Below, piece after piece: positions 10,421 to 19,256 of a DNA stretch of 64,000 nucleotides (its first letter is position 1; each line of letters begins with the position of its first letter). The stretch is taken from assembly GCA_947630235.1 (NCBI GenBank), contig CANRGN010000007.1, positions 1 through 64,000 of the forward strand, given 5' to 3'. The notes beneath the pieces are model-generated. The model made no database searches, was not told the DNA's origin, and worked only from the letters and a program-made list of their open reading frames with translations. This stretch comes from an uncultured Clostridia bacterium (GTDB lineage: Bacteria; Bacillota; Clostridia; TANB77; CAG-508). A program made the translations under genes and the position numbers.

Positions 10421-11503
10421 TTATAGTGTATCCAATTTTTTAATAATATTCTCAGACCATTTGCTTATATCATAATTCTCTTTAACGTATTTTTGAGCAA
10501 TATCTAATTTTGAATCAACAACATTATTATTATATACTTCTAAAATTACATTTTTTAATTCTTTATAATCTCCACTTTTGAAAATATATTCTCCAGGTAT
10601 ATCTTTAGGTACTCCTGGAATATCACTACTTATAATTTTAGTTTTACAATAAGCAGCTTCAACAATTGAATAACAAAACCCTTCTTCTCTAGCAGCTGAT
10701 ATAAAAACATCAGAAGCTTTATAATATGAACCTACATTATTGATTGGTTCTAAGAATTCTATAAAGTTTGGAATACATTCAAACTCTTGACATATATAAT
10801 TCTTCACTTTTTCTTTATTAGATGCTAACGATATTTTTAATATAAAATTTGGATTATTTATTTCTTTTATAGCTTTTATTACTATATCTACTCCTTTTCT
10901 ATAATAATCAAACCCAAACATTAAAATGACAAATTTATTATTTGAAGTTTGCTGGTTTATAACACTACAATTATCCAATCTATTAAAATTTATTGCATTA
11001 TCAACAAAAGTGGTTTTTCTTTTGTTATAAGGCATACTACTTTCAACTGATTTTGAACATCCTATATTTAAATCACCTTCATATAATTTATATGCTATTT
11101 TCATAAAGTTCTTTTTTATGACATTATTACTAGTTTTACAATGATTATGAAAATGTGAAACTAATTTTACTTTACTATGTAATAAATTAAAAAATTTAAT
11201 TGCTAATTGAGTTTTATGTCTACAGAAATGAGTATATAAAATATCGATTTTTTGTTTTTTTACAATATCTTTTATATTTTTATATAAATCAAAAAAAGTA
11301 TCATCTTTAAAAAAATATATATTAAAATTAAATTTTTCTATTAAATTTTTAATCCAGTAAATTTTTTGGGCACGTTTTGGAAATAAATAGAAAATTTCTT
11401 TTCCTTCAATTTTTGCTTTATCATGCAAATCTTTTATTGATTCTATAAAATTTCCTTCATATGGAGCTGAATAATCAGTAATTATTAAAATATTATTTTT
11501 CAT
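10421..11503 (-). CDS. Family 4 glycosyltransferase
   Basis: A GT-B glycosyltransferase of about 360 residues. The open frame extends back to a TTG at 11524, but the ATG at 11503 opens the canonical fold (MKNNILIITDYSAPYEGNF) and has AAGGGAT about a dozen bases upstream, so it is preferred. FSHFHNHCKT-like and MFGFDYYRKGVDIVI segments mark the two domains, and SAAREEGFCYSIVEAA holds the EX7E catalytic motif. With this start it overlaps the preceding membrane-protein gene by 11 bases. Substrate is unknown. Confidence 0.85.
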   Translation of the reverse strand: MKNNILIITDYSAPYEGNFIESIKDLHDKAKIEGKEIFYLFPKRAQKIYWIKNLIEKFNFNIYFFKDDTFFDLYKNIKDIVKKQKIDILYTHFCRHKTQLAIKFFNLLHSKVKLVSHFHNHCKTSNNVIKKNFMKIAYKLYEGDLNIGCSKSVESSMPYNKRKTTFVDNAINFNRLDNCSVINQQTSNNKFVILMFGFDYYRKGVDIVIKAIKEINNPNFILKISLASNKEKVKNYICQEFECIPNFIEFLEPINNVGSYYKASDVFISAAREEGFCYSIVEAAYCKTKIISSDIPGVPKDIPGEYIFKSGDYKELKNVILEVYNNNVVDSKLDIAQKYVKENYDISKWSENIIKKLDTL

Positions 11504-12590
11504 TTTTAACATATCCCTTTTCAAAAAAATTATTTATATTTGCTATTAAAAAAATAATAGGTAATACAACAGCTTCATGTCTTACCCAAGAACCAAAATC
11601 TGGTTCAAATGTAGCTGACCCAAATAAAAAACCAATATAAACATATAAAGCATAATTTTTTATTTTGCTATTATTTTTTAAATTAATAATTGCTCTTACA
11701 ATATATATACTTATTATAATTTGATATACTGCATATAATGCATATTGGAAACCAAATCTAACAAGTTCTAATGGAAATAACATCCTTAATACTAGTATTA
11801 AATAATCTATTGTTATAATTATTAAATTACTAGATTTAAAAATTCCAGCCATATCTGTAGTAGCTGTAGTTACTTTATTACTGAAATACATAAATACAGA
11901 AAAATCTTCTGGAGATATAATTTTTAAAACATTCATCATTACAAAATACAATATTCCATAAAGTAATATCACCAACATAAAATTTTTAAAGCCACTTTTT
12001 TTATTTTTTATTATTATTTTTTCAAGAATAAAAAAACTGTAAACAATAAATAATGCTATTAATATATAATAATATCTATAAGTTATACAAGCCAATACTA
12101 TAACCGAAACACATAGTGGGAATTTTAAATTTATATCTAACCTTTCTAAAATTAAAATACAATATATCGCAACAAAATATAACATTTGAATGGGTTCTTT
12201 TGCTAAACAAAAATCCCATATATTTAAAACACCAATTGACATATAAATAAAACATTGTTGCCATATACTAAGCCCCTTATTTGTAGAAGTAAATAGTAAA
12301 ATAAGTAAGCCAATATTCCAAAAAATAGTTATAAATATTTCAAAATCTTCAAAACTTTCTGCTCCTAAATATTTAAATATCTGCAATATATATGCAGCAT
12401 TATTTGAAGCATCAGAATTCTGATAGCCAATTAAAAATTCTAATTTTCCGCTTAACATTAATTTTGGCCATCCTAATCCCATACTCATATTAACTAAAGA
12501 ATTTTTTAATACCGTATACCTTATTATTTTAGCAAATATAATTATTATTGGAGCAAAAAATATCAATTTTGATGCATCTTTTTTAGTCAT
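11493..12590 (-). CDS. Polytopic membrane protein, probable Wzy-type polysaccharide polymerase
   Basis: A 365-residue protein with about ten hydrophobic segments and few long soluble loops, the largest around residues 40-75 and 225-245. It has no detectable sequence signature that I can name. Its size, topology and position among glycosyltransferases next to a Wzx flippase are what is expected of the repeat-unit polymerase, a protein family known to be very divergent. The conserved-looking stretch FEPDFGSWVRHEAVVLPI near the C-terminus could be a periplasmic-side active loop as seen in EpsG-like proteins (inference). It could alternatively be a lipid-linked-sugar glycosyltransferase. Confidence 0.6.
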   Translation of the reverse strand: MTKKDASKLIFFAPIIIIFAKIIRYTVLKNSLVNMSMGLGWPKLMLSGKLEFLIGYQNSDASNNAAYILQIFKYLGAESFEDFEIFITIFWNIGLLILLFTSTNKGLSIWQQCFIYMSIGVLNIWDFCLAKEPIQMLYFVAIYCILILERLDINLKFPLCVSVIVLACITYRYYYILIALFIVYSFFILEKIIIKNKKSGFKNFMLVILLYGILYFVMMNVLKIISPEDFSVFMYFSNKVTTATTDMAGIFKSSNLIIITIDYLILVLRMLFPLELVRFGFQYALYAVYQIIISIYIVRAIINLKNNSKIKNYALYVYIGFLFGSATFEPDFGSWVRHEAVVLPIIFLIANINNFFEKGYVKNEK

Positions 12591-12604
12591 ATAAAAAATC
12601 CCTT

Positions 12605-13717
12605 CTATTTATTATAAAAATTTATTAATTCATTTACTGTATCTTCAATAAAATATCCTTTACTTTTTAAACTTTGGTATGATTCATATCTTGATAAATC
12701 AGAATTTAGTATATCCTCTGCCCATTCTTTTGAACTATTATTCAAATCGATAAATTTTAAATTTTCATTTATTTTTACTTCATCTGTTATAACATCTTTA
12801 GACATAAAACAAGGTAGTCCAGCAGCTTGAGCTTCTACTCCAACTACAGGTAAACCTTCATATAAACTAGGCATTAAAAAAACATCCATTGCAGACATAT
12901 ATTCATTAGCATTATTCTTAAATCCAGCAAAAATTACATCGTTTTCTAAATTTAAATTTTTAACTTTTTGTTTTATCTCCTCTTCTTTTTCTCCTATACC
13001 AATAAGAATTAGTTTTGTATTATTATTCATTTTATGTATTTCATTAAATATATCTATTAAAAATGTATGATTTTTTTGATTTGTGAATCTACCAACATTT
13101 CCAAATAATATACATTTATCATCTATTTCAATTTCGTTTCTTAATTGTTCCCTAATTTGCTCATTAAATTTAAATTTATCATATTCAACAGCATTATGTA
13201 TTACTTTAAATTTATTAGAATTTACTATATCATCTCCAAATAACCACTTTCCTGCAAGTTTACTACAAGCAAAATAATCTGTTGCATTTTTTATTAAAGC
13301 ATTTTTTAAAATATTTCCTACAAATATTTTTATTTTATTTTTTGTTTGAAAACCTATATTGTGAGAATGAGCAATTCTAATTGGTATTCCATATTTTTTT
13401 GCTTCTTTTAAAACAAAAAAATTTTTACTAGATGAATGTAAATGAACAGCTTTATAATCATGATGTTCTTTATAAAATTCATCTAAAACTTTTTTTTGCT
13501 TTAAATAAGATAGTGGTGTTTTTATCCAACCATCTATTTTAAATAAATTCACTCCTAATTTTTTTATTTCATCTTCTAATGGATATGTTTCACCATCATC
13601 AAATACCAAAACATCAATTTGTAAAATTTCTTTATTAATATGTTTTAAAATTTCTAAAATTAATTGTTGTATTCCACCATGCCTTAATCTATCGACAAAA
13701 AATAAAACTTTTGTCAT
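12605..13717 (-). CDS. Family 4 glycosyltransferase
   Basis: A 370-residue GT-B enzyme: FFVDRLRHGGIQQLILEIL at the N-terminus, AHSHNIGFQTKNK at the domain junction, GNVGRFTNQKNHTFLIDIF starting the donor domain, and the EX7E catalytic motif EGLPVVGVE. The order and wording are close to capsule enzymes of the EpsF/CapM type. It is a clear paralogue of the GT4 encoded at 14936, sharing (F/L)(M/L)PSLYEGLPVVGVE. Expected to add one sugar to the lipid-linked repeat. Confidence 0.9.
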   Translation of the reverse strand: MTKVLFFVDRLRHGGIQQLILEILKHINKEILQIDVLVFDDGETYPLEDEIKKLGVNLFKIDGWIKTPLSYLKQKKVLDEFYKEHHDYKAVHLHSSSKNFFVLKEAKKYGIPIRIAHSHNIGFQTKNKIKIFVGNILKNALIKNATDYFACSKLAGKWLFGDDIVNSNKFKVIHNAVEYDKFKFNEQIREQLRNEIEIDDKCILFGNVGRFTNQKNHTFLIDIFNEIHKMNNNTKLILIGIGEKEEEIKQKVKNLNLENDVIFAGFKNNANEYMSAMDVFLMPSLYEGLPVVGVEAQAAGLPCFMSKDVITDEVKINENLKFIDLNNSSKEWAEDILNSDLSRYESYQSLKSKGYFIEDTVNELINFYNK

Positions 13718-13764
13718 TTATATCTTCTCCTCTCTTAAGAAATTAATAATGTTAAAAAATTTTC

Positions 13765-14934
13765 TTACTTACTATCTTTTAAAGCTTTTAATAACCACTC
13801 TCTAGATTCATTTCTATAACTTTCAATATTTCTATTAACCTTCTCATAATCAATTTGAAATTTTAAAACATTATCTACATCTTCACTACCATCTAAAATT
13901 CTCTCATTACTAATTCCAGCAACATTAAGTAGTGAATCTAATCTTGAATTTGTAGAAACTTTACTTTTATTATTGTATCTTCTAAAATCAAAAAATATTT
14001 TATTATATAAAATTGAAAATACAGTACCATGAAAAGAATCTGTACATACGTATTCTGAATTTTTTATTAAGTTAATCCATTCAGCTGGTCCGATATCAAA
14101 TGGAGCTATATCGCAAAATTTATCACTATATTTTACATATTCATCAGCATGATTTAAAGATACTATTTTATATCCTGTTTTCTCTCTTAATTTTTCTGCA
14201 AATTTTCTATGTTCTATATTCTTGCCTAGAAAATAACATAAGATATATTTTTCTTTTATTATCCTTTCATGTATTGCTACTTCTTCCCATTCTTCTTTAG
14301 ATAATAAAATTGTTGGATCTGCTACTAATTTTGCATCTAATCCTGTTATATCTTTTATTATTTTAACTCCGCTTTGTTCTCTAGTTGATAAATGATTTAT
14401 TCTTTTTAAAAATTTTGTATATAAATCATTATATTTTTCTGGAACTTTTGAAAATCCAAAGCTAGTTGCTAAAGAAATTTTATTTACATCTTCTGGTACC
14501 CAGTTTAATGTATAATAATCTGCTACTACATTAACAGGTAACCATAATTGATCGCTTCCTACTAAAACACTAGAGTAATCTTTACATTTATTTGATAATT
14601 CATTATATGTTTTGTAACTTTCTGTTAAATTAAATGTAGATTTAAATTCTTCATATTTTTTATCTCTAATTGCAATATTTTTGCCTAATTCTTTATTTAT
14701 TTTTTTATCTAGTTTTAATTTTATCATTCCAAGTTTTGTTTTTATAAATGGCAAATTTGTTATTTGTGTTAAATAATATTTTTTCTTTCCTTTTGAAAAA
14801 TCCACATTTTGTTCAATATTTATTGTTTCATTTTCTATTCCCATATTATTTAATACTTGTTGTGTAGCATAAGCTTGAAGCATACTTCCATAATTATGCT
14901 TAAAATAACATGAAACTATTCCAACTTTCTTCAT
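13765..14934 (-). CDS. Polysaccharide pyruvyltransferase family protein
   Basis: A 389-residue protein. KVGIVSCYFKHNYGSMLQAY at the start, VLVGSDQLWLP near residue 120, VADPTILLSKEEW and CTDSFHGTVFSILYNKIFF match the polysaccharide pyruvyl transferase family (CsaB/WcaK/EpsI group). Members add a ketal-linked pyruvate to a sugar, or act as glycosyltransferase-like enzymes in capsule clusters. Only one base separates it from the upstream GT4 gene. Combined with FkbH/ACP and the acyltransferase it suggests a heavily decorated, acidic polysaccharide. Whether it uses phosphoenolpyruvate cannot be decided from the sequence. Confidence 0.82.
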   Translation of the reverse strand: MKKVGIVSCYFKHNYGSMLQAYATQQVLNNMGIENETINIEQNVDFSKGKKKYYLTQITNLPFIKTKLGMIKLKLDKKINKELGKNIAIRDKKYEEFKSTFNLTESYKTYNELSNKCKDYSSVLVGSDQLWLPVNVVADYYTLNWVPEDVNKISLATSFGFSKVPEKYNDLYTKFLKRINHLSTREQSGVKIIKDITGLDAKLVADPTILLSKEEWEEVAIHERIIKEKYILCYFLGKNIEHRKFAEKLREKTGYKIVSLNHADEYVKYSDKFCDIAPFDIGPAEWINLIKNSEYVCTDSFHGTVFSILYNKIFFDFRRYNNKSKVSTNSRLDSLLNVAGISNERILDGSEDVDNVLKFQIDYEKVNRNIESYRNESREWLLKALKDSK

Positions 14935-14935
14935 T

Positions 14936-16084
14936 TTATGAATTACTCCTTACTTTAATTTTATTTTCACTATATTTTTCAAAATATTCTATATATTTAT
15001 TCTCGAGTTTTATAGCTTCTTTATTAAGATTAAAACCATTATTTGAAATTTCTAAAGATGTATCTATTCTTTGATAACCATTAACAGATTCTAATATTTC
15101 ATTTGCCCATTCTTTAGGCGATTTATCTAGACTTAAAAATTTTGTATGTTTTAATAACTTAGTTTCTTTTGTCATATCATCTGAAAATATACAAGGTAGT
15201 GACATTGCTTGTGATTCCACTCCTACAACTGGTAAACCTTCATATAAACTTGGTAAAACAAAGCAATCAAATGCTTGATATAATTCGTTTACATCGTTTC
15301 TTTGACCTAAAAATAATACTTTATCTTGTAAATTTAAACTATTTACTTTATATTTTATTACTTCTTGAAGTGGTCCTTGGCCTATAAGAAGTAATTTAGA
15401 ATTTGAATTTATATTTTGTAATTCATAAAATATTTCTATAAGTTGACTATGATTTTTTTGTGTTACAAATCTTCCGATATGGCCAATAACTAAAGTATCA
15501 TCTTCAATATTTAATTCTTTTCTTTTTTCCTTACGAATTTTTTCATTAAATTTAAATTTTTCTAAATCTATAGCATTATTTAAAACAAATACATTACCTT
15601 TTTCAAATTCATCATTTCCAAAAAGCCATCTTCCAGCTAGTTCAGAACATGCCATATAATCTGTGGCATATAATTTTGAAAAAAGTCTTAAAATTTGTTT
15701 TTGCATATTTCTCTTTTTCTCTTTTGAATTTGTGGTTGAATGTGAATGAGCTATTCTTATTTTTACTCCTGCTCTTTTAGCTGCTCTTAATGGAAATACA
15801 GAAAGAGTATTTTCATGTGAGTGAACTATATCATATTTATTTTCTTTAAACACTTTTATTAGAGCTTTTTGATAAGCAAAAACTTTTTGATATGGAGGAA
15901 CTATTATTATATTTATTCCTGCATTTTTAATTTTTTCTGTAGGAATAAAAGTTGAGTCTTCGTCTATAATAAAATCTATATCAAATTTTTCCTTATCTAA
16001 TCTAGAAGTATAGTTAAGAACAACCTCTTCTAAGCCTCCACCTACATATTTTCCAATTACTTCTGCGACTTTAATCTTTTCCAT
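14936..16084 (-). CDS. Family 4 glycosyltransferase, first gene of the operon
   Basis: A 382-residue GT-B enzyme: KVAEVIGKYVGGGLEEVVLN at the N-terminus, AHSHSTTNSKEKKRN in the linker, GHIGRFVTQKNHSQLIEIF opening the donor domain, and the EX7E motif EGLPVVGVE. It is the first gene of the polysaccharide operon, behind a sigma-A promoter at 16210-16238 and a leader of about 120 bases containing a hairpin. Being first, it might initiate or make an early step, but GT4 enzymes lack the membrane segment of true priming transferases, so the priming enzyme probably lies outside this window. Confidence 0.9.
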   Translation of the reverse strand: MEKIKVAEVIGKYVGGGLEEVVLNYTSRLDKEKFDIDFIIDEDSTFIPTEKIKNAGINIIIVPPYQKVFAYQKALIKVFKENKYDIVHSHENTLSVFPLRAAKRAGVKIRIAHSHSTTNSKEKKRNMQKQILRLFSKLYATDYMACSELAGRWLFGNDEFEKGNVFVLNNAIDLEKFKFNEKIRKEKRKELNIEDDTLVIGHIGRFVTQKNHSQLIEIFYELQNINSNSKLLLIGQGPLQEVIKYKVNSLNLQDKVLFLGQRNDVNELYQAFDCFVLPSLYEGLPVVGVESQAMSLPCIFSDDMTKETKLLKHTKFLSLDKSPKEWANEILESVNGYQRIDTSLEISNNGFNLNKEAIKLENKYIEYFEKYSENKIKVRSNS

Positions 16085-16163
16085 ATTGTATAGATTTCCT
16101 TTTTTAATTTATATAAAAATATATTTTTAATAATAATTTTTATTACACAAAAATTATTATAGT

Positions 16164-16195
16164 ACTACAAAACAACAAAGCACTTTTATTTTGTA
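16164..16195 (-). promoter_or_regulatory. Hairpin in the leader of the polysaccharide operon
   Basis: The leader transcript can form an 8-bp stem CTACAAAA/TTTTGTAG with a 16-base loop between the promoter and the first glycosyltransferase gene. No long U tract follows directly, so it is not a clear terminator; it could be a protein-binding site or RNA stabiliser. Confidence 0.4.
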
Positions 16196-16209
16196 GCTGT
16201 CACTTAGAA

Positions 16210-16238
16210 ATTTTACCATATTTTCTAAAATTTTTCAA
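16210..16238 (-). promoter_or_regulatory. Sigma-A promoter of the polysaccharide operon
   Basis: On the minus strand TTGAAA (16233-16238) and TAAAAT (16210-16215) are spaced by exactly 17 bases. No other minus-strand promoter of this quality was noticed before the operon, which continues to the left edge. Confidence 0.65.
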
Positions 16239-16278
16239 TAGTTTTTGCGTTATTTATACATAAAACGACAAATAATAA

Positions 16279-16320
16279 AGAGGATAAAAATATATATCCT
16301 ATATTCTTATCCTCTTTTAT
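16279..16320 (-). terminator. Rho-independent terminator after the XpaC-like gene
   Basis: AGAGGATAA and TTATCCTCT form a 9-bp stem immediately downstream of the stop codon at 16321. The stem ends the XpaC-like transcript before the polysaccharide promoter. Confidence 0.7.
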
Positions 16321-17148
16321 TTACATTTTTTTCCTTAAATTAAAATCATCAATATCTGTATATCCATCACTTTTTAACATTGTTTCTAATACATTGAGTT
16401 CTGCTTCAATATCATCAAAATCATCAACAAATAAACTTTCCAATTGTTTATTAAATGAATCCTTTATCATTTTTATTTTTTCTTCAACAGTATTCATAAA
16501 TTCTTTGCTATTAGAAGTATTTAATTTTAAATTTTCTACTTCATCATATTTTATTAAAATTTTTAAAGTTACTGGTAAATAATATGTTGTAAAATTATTT
16601 ATTTTCTTAATTTTTGATTTCTTATTTTTTAATGTTTTTAACATTTTTTCAATAATTATATTTATATCTTTTATATCATTTTTTAATTCTGTTTTATCTA
16701 TTCTTTTTTCTAAATCTAAAAGCATTTTATTAAGTATTGAAATTTTTTCAAGAATCTCTTCATTAGTCAAATTATTTTTTTCATTATAGTAAGATAATTT
16801 ATCTAAGATTTCTTGTGTAGAATATTCATAATTTTTTGATTCTTCTTTTATTTTTTGTTCTTCTTTTATTTTATCTTCATGTTGTGATTGACTTTCATCA
16901 TTATTTACAGTTTCAATTTTTTGGGCATAAATTACTTTGGCGGAATCTTTATTTCTAAGTTCATTTTGTAATAAAGCTTCATCTATACCCTTTTGAAAAA
17001 AATCTTTGAAACTACTGTATTTACTAAGTATTTTCTTATAAGCATAAATTAATAAAAATATTACTCCTATACCTGAACCTATACCAGAAAAAGTTAAAAT
17101 CAATCCCCATATCAACAATTTATTATCATTATTATGATTCTTACTCAT
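16321..17148 (-). CDS. XpaC-like (5-bromo-4-chloroindolyl phosphate hydrolysis family) protein
   Basis: A 275-residue protein with one membrane segment at about 12-34, a charged middle region rich in Glu, Lys and Asn, and a helical C-terminal domain. The segment TTYYLPVTLKILIKYDEVEN followed by two further helices is the signature of the XpaC family, whose name comes from a Bacillus phenotype and whose real function is unclear. In many Firmicutes XpaC stands next to a TelA-type protein, but none is adjacent here. The gene is transcribed alone, with its own terminator. Function remains open. Confidence 0.62.
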   Translation of the reverse strand: MSKNHNNDNKLLIWGLILTFSGIGSGIGVIFLLIYAYKKILSKYSSFKDFFQKGIDEALLQNELRNKDSAKVIYAQKIETVNNDESQSQHEDKIKEEQKIKEESKNYEYSTQEILDKLSYYNEKNNLTNEEILEKISILNKMLLDLEKRIDKTELKNDIKDINIIIEKMLKTLKNKKSKIKKINNFTTYYLPVTLKILIKYDEVENLKLNTSNSKEFMNTVEEKIKMIKDSFNKQLESLFVDDFDDIEAELNVLETMLKSDGYTDIDDFNLRKKM

Positions 17149-17258
17149 TTATAATCCTTTCAAAACTTATTAAAAACATTAATACATAATTTTATTTTAT
17201 TATATTTATTATATTTTTTCAAGTAAATATTTACTTTTAAATCTATATATAATTTTCC

Positions 17259-17320
17259 AAAAAAAGAACGATTGATACTACTTTTTTAAAAAGTAACTTA
17301 ATTACCAATCGTCCTTTTTT
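17259..17320. terminator. Bidirectional terminator between folA and the XpaC-like gene
   Basis: ACGATTG (17268-17274) pairs with CAATCGT (17306-17312), with an inner TACTTTTTT/AAAAAGTA stem. An A run on the left and a T run on the right let it act on both strands; for folA it lies about 115 bases downstream of the stop. Confidence 0.6.
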
Positions 17321-17436
17321 ACATAATATTTTTATTTATTATAAAATTCTATTTTAAGAATAAATGTAATAGATAATTACAATTACACTACTATTTTATT
17401 TTTTTATAATAAATTTTTCTTTCAATAAAATTAAAA

Positions 17437-17925
17437 TTATATACGAGTATAATCTATAAATTCATAATCTAAAGTATTATTTTCATCTTTAATTCCTTTT
17501 TCTCTAGAAACTACTTTCCATTTTGCTTCATCTATTTTAGGGAAAAATGCATCTCCTTCAAAACTTTTTGCTATTCTGGTTACATACATTTTTTGACAGT
17601 AATCCATTAACATTCTATATATTATTGCACCACCTATAACGAAATTCTCATTATCATCATCTACATATTTTTGAATTTCTGAAACAGAATGAACTATCTC
17701 AACATTTTCATCATCTACTTTATAATCTGGATTGTGTGTTAAAACAATATGTTTTCTATTAGGTAAAACATGTCCTAAAGCTTCAAATGTTTTTCTTCCC
17801 ATTATTATAGTATGACCTGTTGTCAATGTTTTAAATCTTTTTAAATCTTCTGGCAAATGCCAAAGAAGTTTGTTATCCTTTCCTATTACATTATTACTTG
17901 CAACTGCAACTATTATACTAAGCAT
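17437..17925 (-). CDS. folA: Dihydrofolate reductase
   Basis: A 162-residue enzyme that reduces dihydrofolate to tetrahydrofolate with NADPH. It shows the canonical N-terminus (IIVAVASNNVIGKDNKLLWH), the substrate-binding LPEDLKRFK, the NADPH motif IIMGRKTFEALG and the late FVIGGAIIY segment. It is encoded 12 bases after thyA, giving the common thyA-folA operon: ThyA oxidises methylene-tetrahydrofolate to dihydrofolate and FolA regenerates tetrahydrofolate. Confidence 0.97.
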   Translation of the reverse strand: MLSIIVAVASNNVIGKDNKLLWHLPEDLKRFKTLTTGHTIIMGRKTFEALGHVLPNRKHIVLTHNPDYKVDDENVEIVHSVSEIQKYVDDDNENFVIGGAIIYRMLMDYCQKMYVTRIAKSFEGDAFFPKIDEAKWKVVSREKGIKDENNTLDYEFIDYTRI

Positions 17926-17937
17926 TTTATTTTCCTC

Positions 17938-18795
17938 CTATTCTGCTACTGGAATTTTTCCAAGTTTTATATTTTTATTATAATCATATCCTTCAATTTC
18001 AAAGTCTTCAACTTTAAAATCATAAAAATTCTTTGTTGGATTTTTTATTATAAGTTTTGGTGAAACATCTATACTTTCAGCTTCTAATAATTTTTCAACA
18101 AGTGGAATATGTCTATCATATATATGGCAATCTCCAATATTATGAGTTAAAGTTCCAACTTCTAATCCTGATACTTGTGCAAACATACATTGAAGTGCTG
18201 CATATTGCATAACATTCCAACCATTTGCAGCAAGCATATCTTGCGAACGTTGATTTAAAATTAAATGAAGTTTTCCTTGTTTTACAAGCCATTGTGTTCC
18301 ATATACGCATGGTTCTAATGCCATATCTTTAAGTTCTGCATGATTAAAGATATTAGTCATTATTCTACGACTTGAACTATCATTTTTTAATAAATATAAA
18401 ACAAAATCAACTTGATCTAATTCTTTAATTCCATCTTTTGTTTTAAATTGATATTTTTTTCCCATTTGGTATCCATAAGCTTTTCCGATAGAACCTTCTT
18501 TATCAGCCCATTGATCCCAAATATGAGAATTTAAATCATGTATATTATTAGATTTTTTTTGCCAAATCCATAAAATTTCATCAATAGCTCTCAAAACTGT
18601 TTTTGAATTATTTCTTAATGTAATCATTGGAAATTCTTTTCCAACATCATATTTATTACAAACACCAAGAATTGATATGTAATTAGCCTCTGTTCCATCT
18701 TCCCATCTAGTTCTAACATTAGTTCCTTCAGATGAATATCCATTCTTTATTATTTCTTTGCATGTTTCAATAAAATTTTTATCTGCTTGTGTCAT
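17938..18795 (-). CDS. thyA: Thymidylate synthase, ThyA type
   Basis: A 285-residue enzyme making dTMP from dUMP and methylene-tetrahydrofolate. The active-site Cys is in ALEPCVYGTQW, where the residue after Cys is Val rather than the His of E. coli ThyA; QRSQDMLAANGWNV and HNIGDCHIYDRHI complete the substrate site. This wording, with PCVY and SNDM/SQDM, follows the Bacillus subtilis ThyA and phage phi3T branch rather than the ThyB/E. coli branch, from memory of those sequences. A good AAAGGAGAA ribosome site precedes the ATG. It shares an operon with folA. Confidence 0.95.
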   Translation of the reverse strand: MTQADKNFIETCKEIIKNGYSSEGTNVRTRWEDGTEANYISILGVCNKYDVGKEFPMITLRNNSKTVLRAIDEILWIWQKKSNNIHDLNSHIWDQWADKEGSIGKAYGYQMGKKYQFKTKDGIKELDQVDFVLYLLKNDSSSRRIMTNIFNHAELKDMALEPCVYGTQWLVKQGKLHLILNQRSQDMLAANGWNVMQYAALQCMFAQVSGLEVGTLTHNIGDCHIYDRHIPLVEKLLEAESIDVSPKLIIKNPTKNFYDFKVEDFEIEGYDYNKNIKLGKIPVAE

Positions 18796-18868
18796 TTTAA
18801 TTCTCCTTTATTTTTAGTTTATTTGAATTATACCATAACAATTTATTAAGTCAAACAAAAATTTATTG

Positions 18869-19252
18869 TTACATTAAATATATTTGAACTAAATGATTAT
18901 ATCCAAATTTCTTAGAAATATCAATCAATCCTTCTTTTATTTCTTCTCTAGAAAAGTTATTATCATTTAAAAACTCATCTGATTTTGAATTTAAATAATC
19001 ATAAAATAAAAGCGCAATTTTTAAATCATCTAAATTATTGTTATTTAAAATTTCAAACAACATATTTTCAGCATCATTTATTTTTCCTTCGTCTACTAAA
19101 AACTTTAATTTATTATATTTTTCTGTACTATTTTCAGTATTAGAAAAATTTTCACTTAACTCTTCTTTTTTTTTGAAGCCAAAAGCATTTTCTATAATTA
19201 AATCAATTACTTGGTCAATTATCCTTAAAATATAATCTTGTTTTATAGACAT
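18869..19252 (-). CDS. Small protein of unknown function, DUF6483-like
   Basis: A 127-residue acidic, helical protein with no signal peptide or membrane segment. The beginning MSIKQDYILRIIDQVIDLII resembles the start of the DUF6483 family of small Firmicute proteins, which have no established function. The middle (DEGKINDAENMLFEIL) looks like a TPR-type helix pair. It follows the unknown gene at 19257 after 4 bases, so the two are co-transcribed. The assignment rests on a short N-terminal resemblance only. Confidence 0.5.
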   Translation of the reverse strand: MSIKQDYILRIIDQVIDLIIENAFGFKKKEELSENFSNTENSTEKYNKLKFLVDEGKINDAENMLFEILNNNNLDDLKIALLFYDYLNSKSDEFLNDNNFSREEIKEGLIDISKKFGYNHLVQIYLM

Positions 19253-19256
19253 TTTT

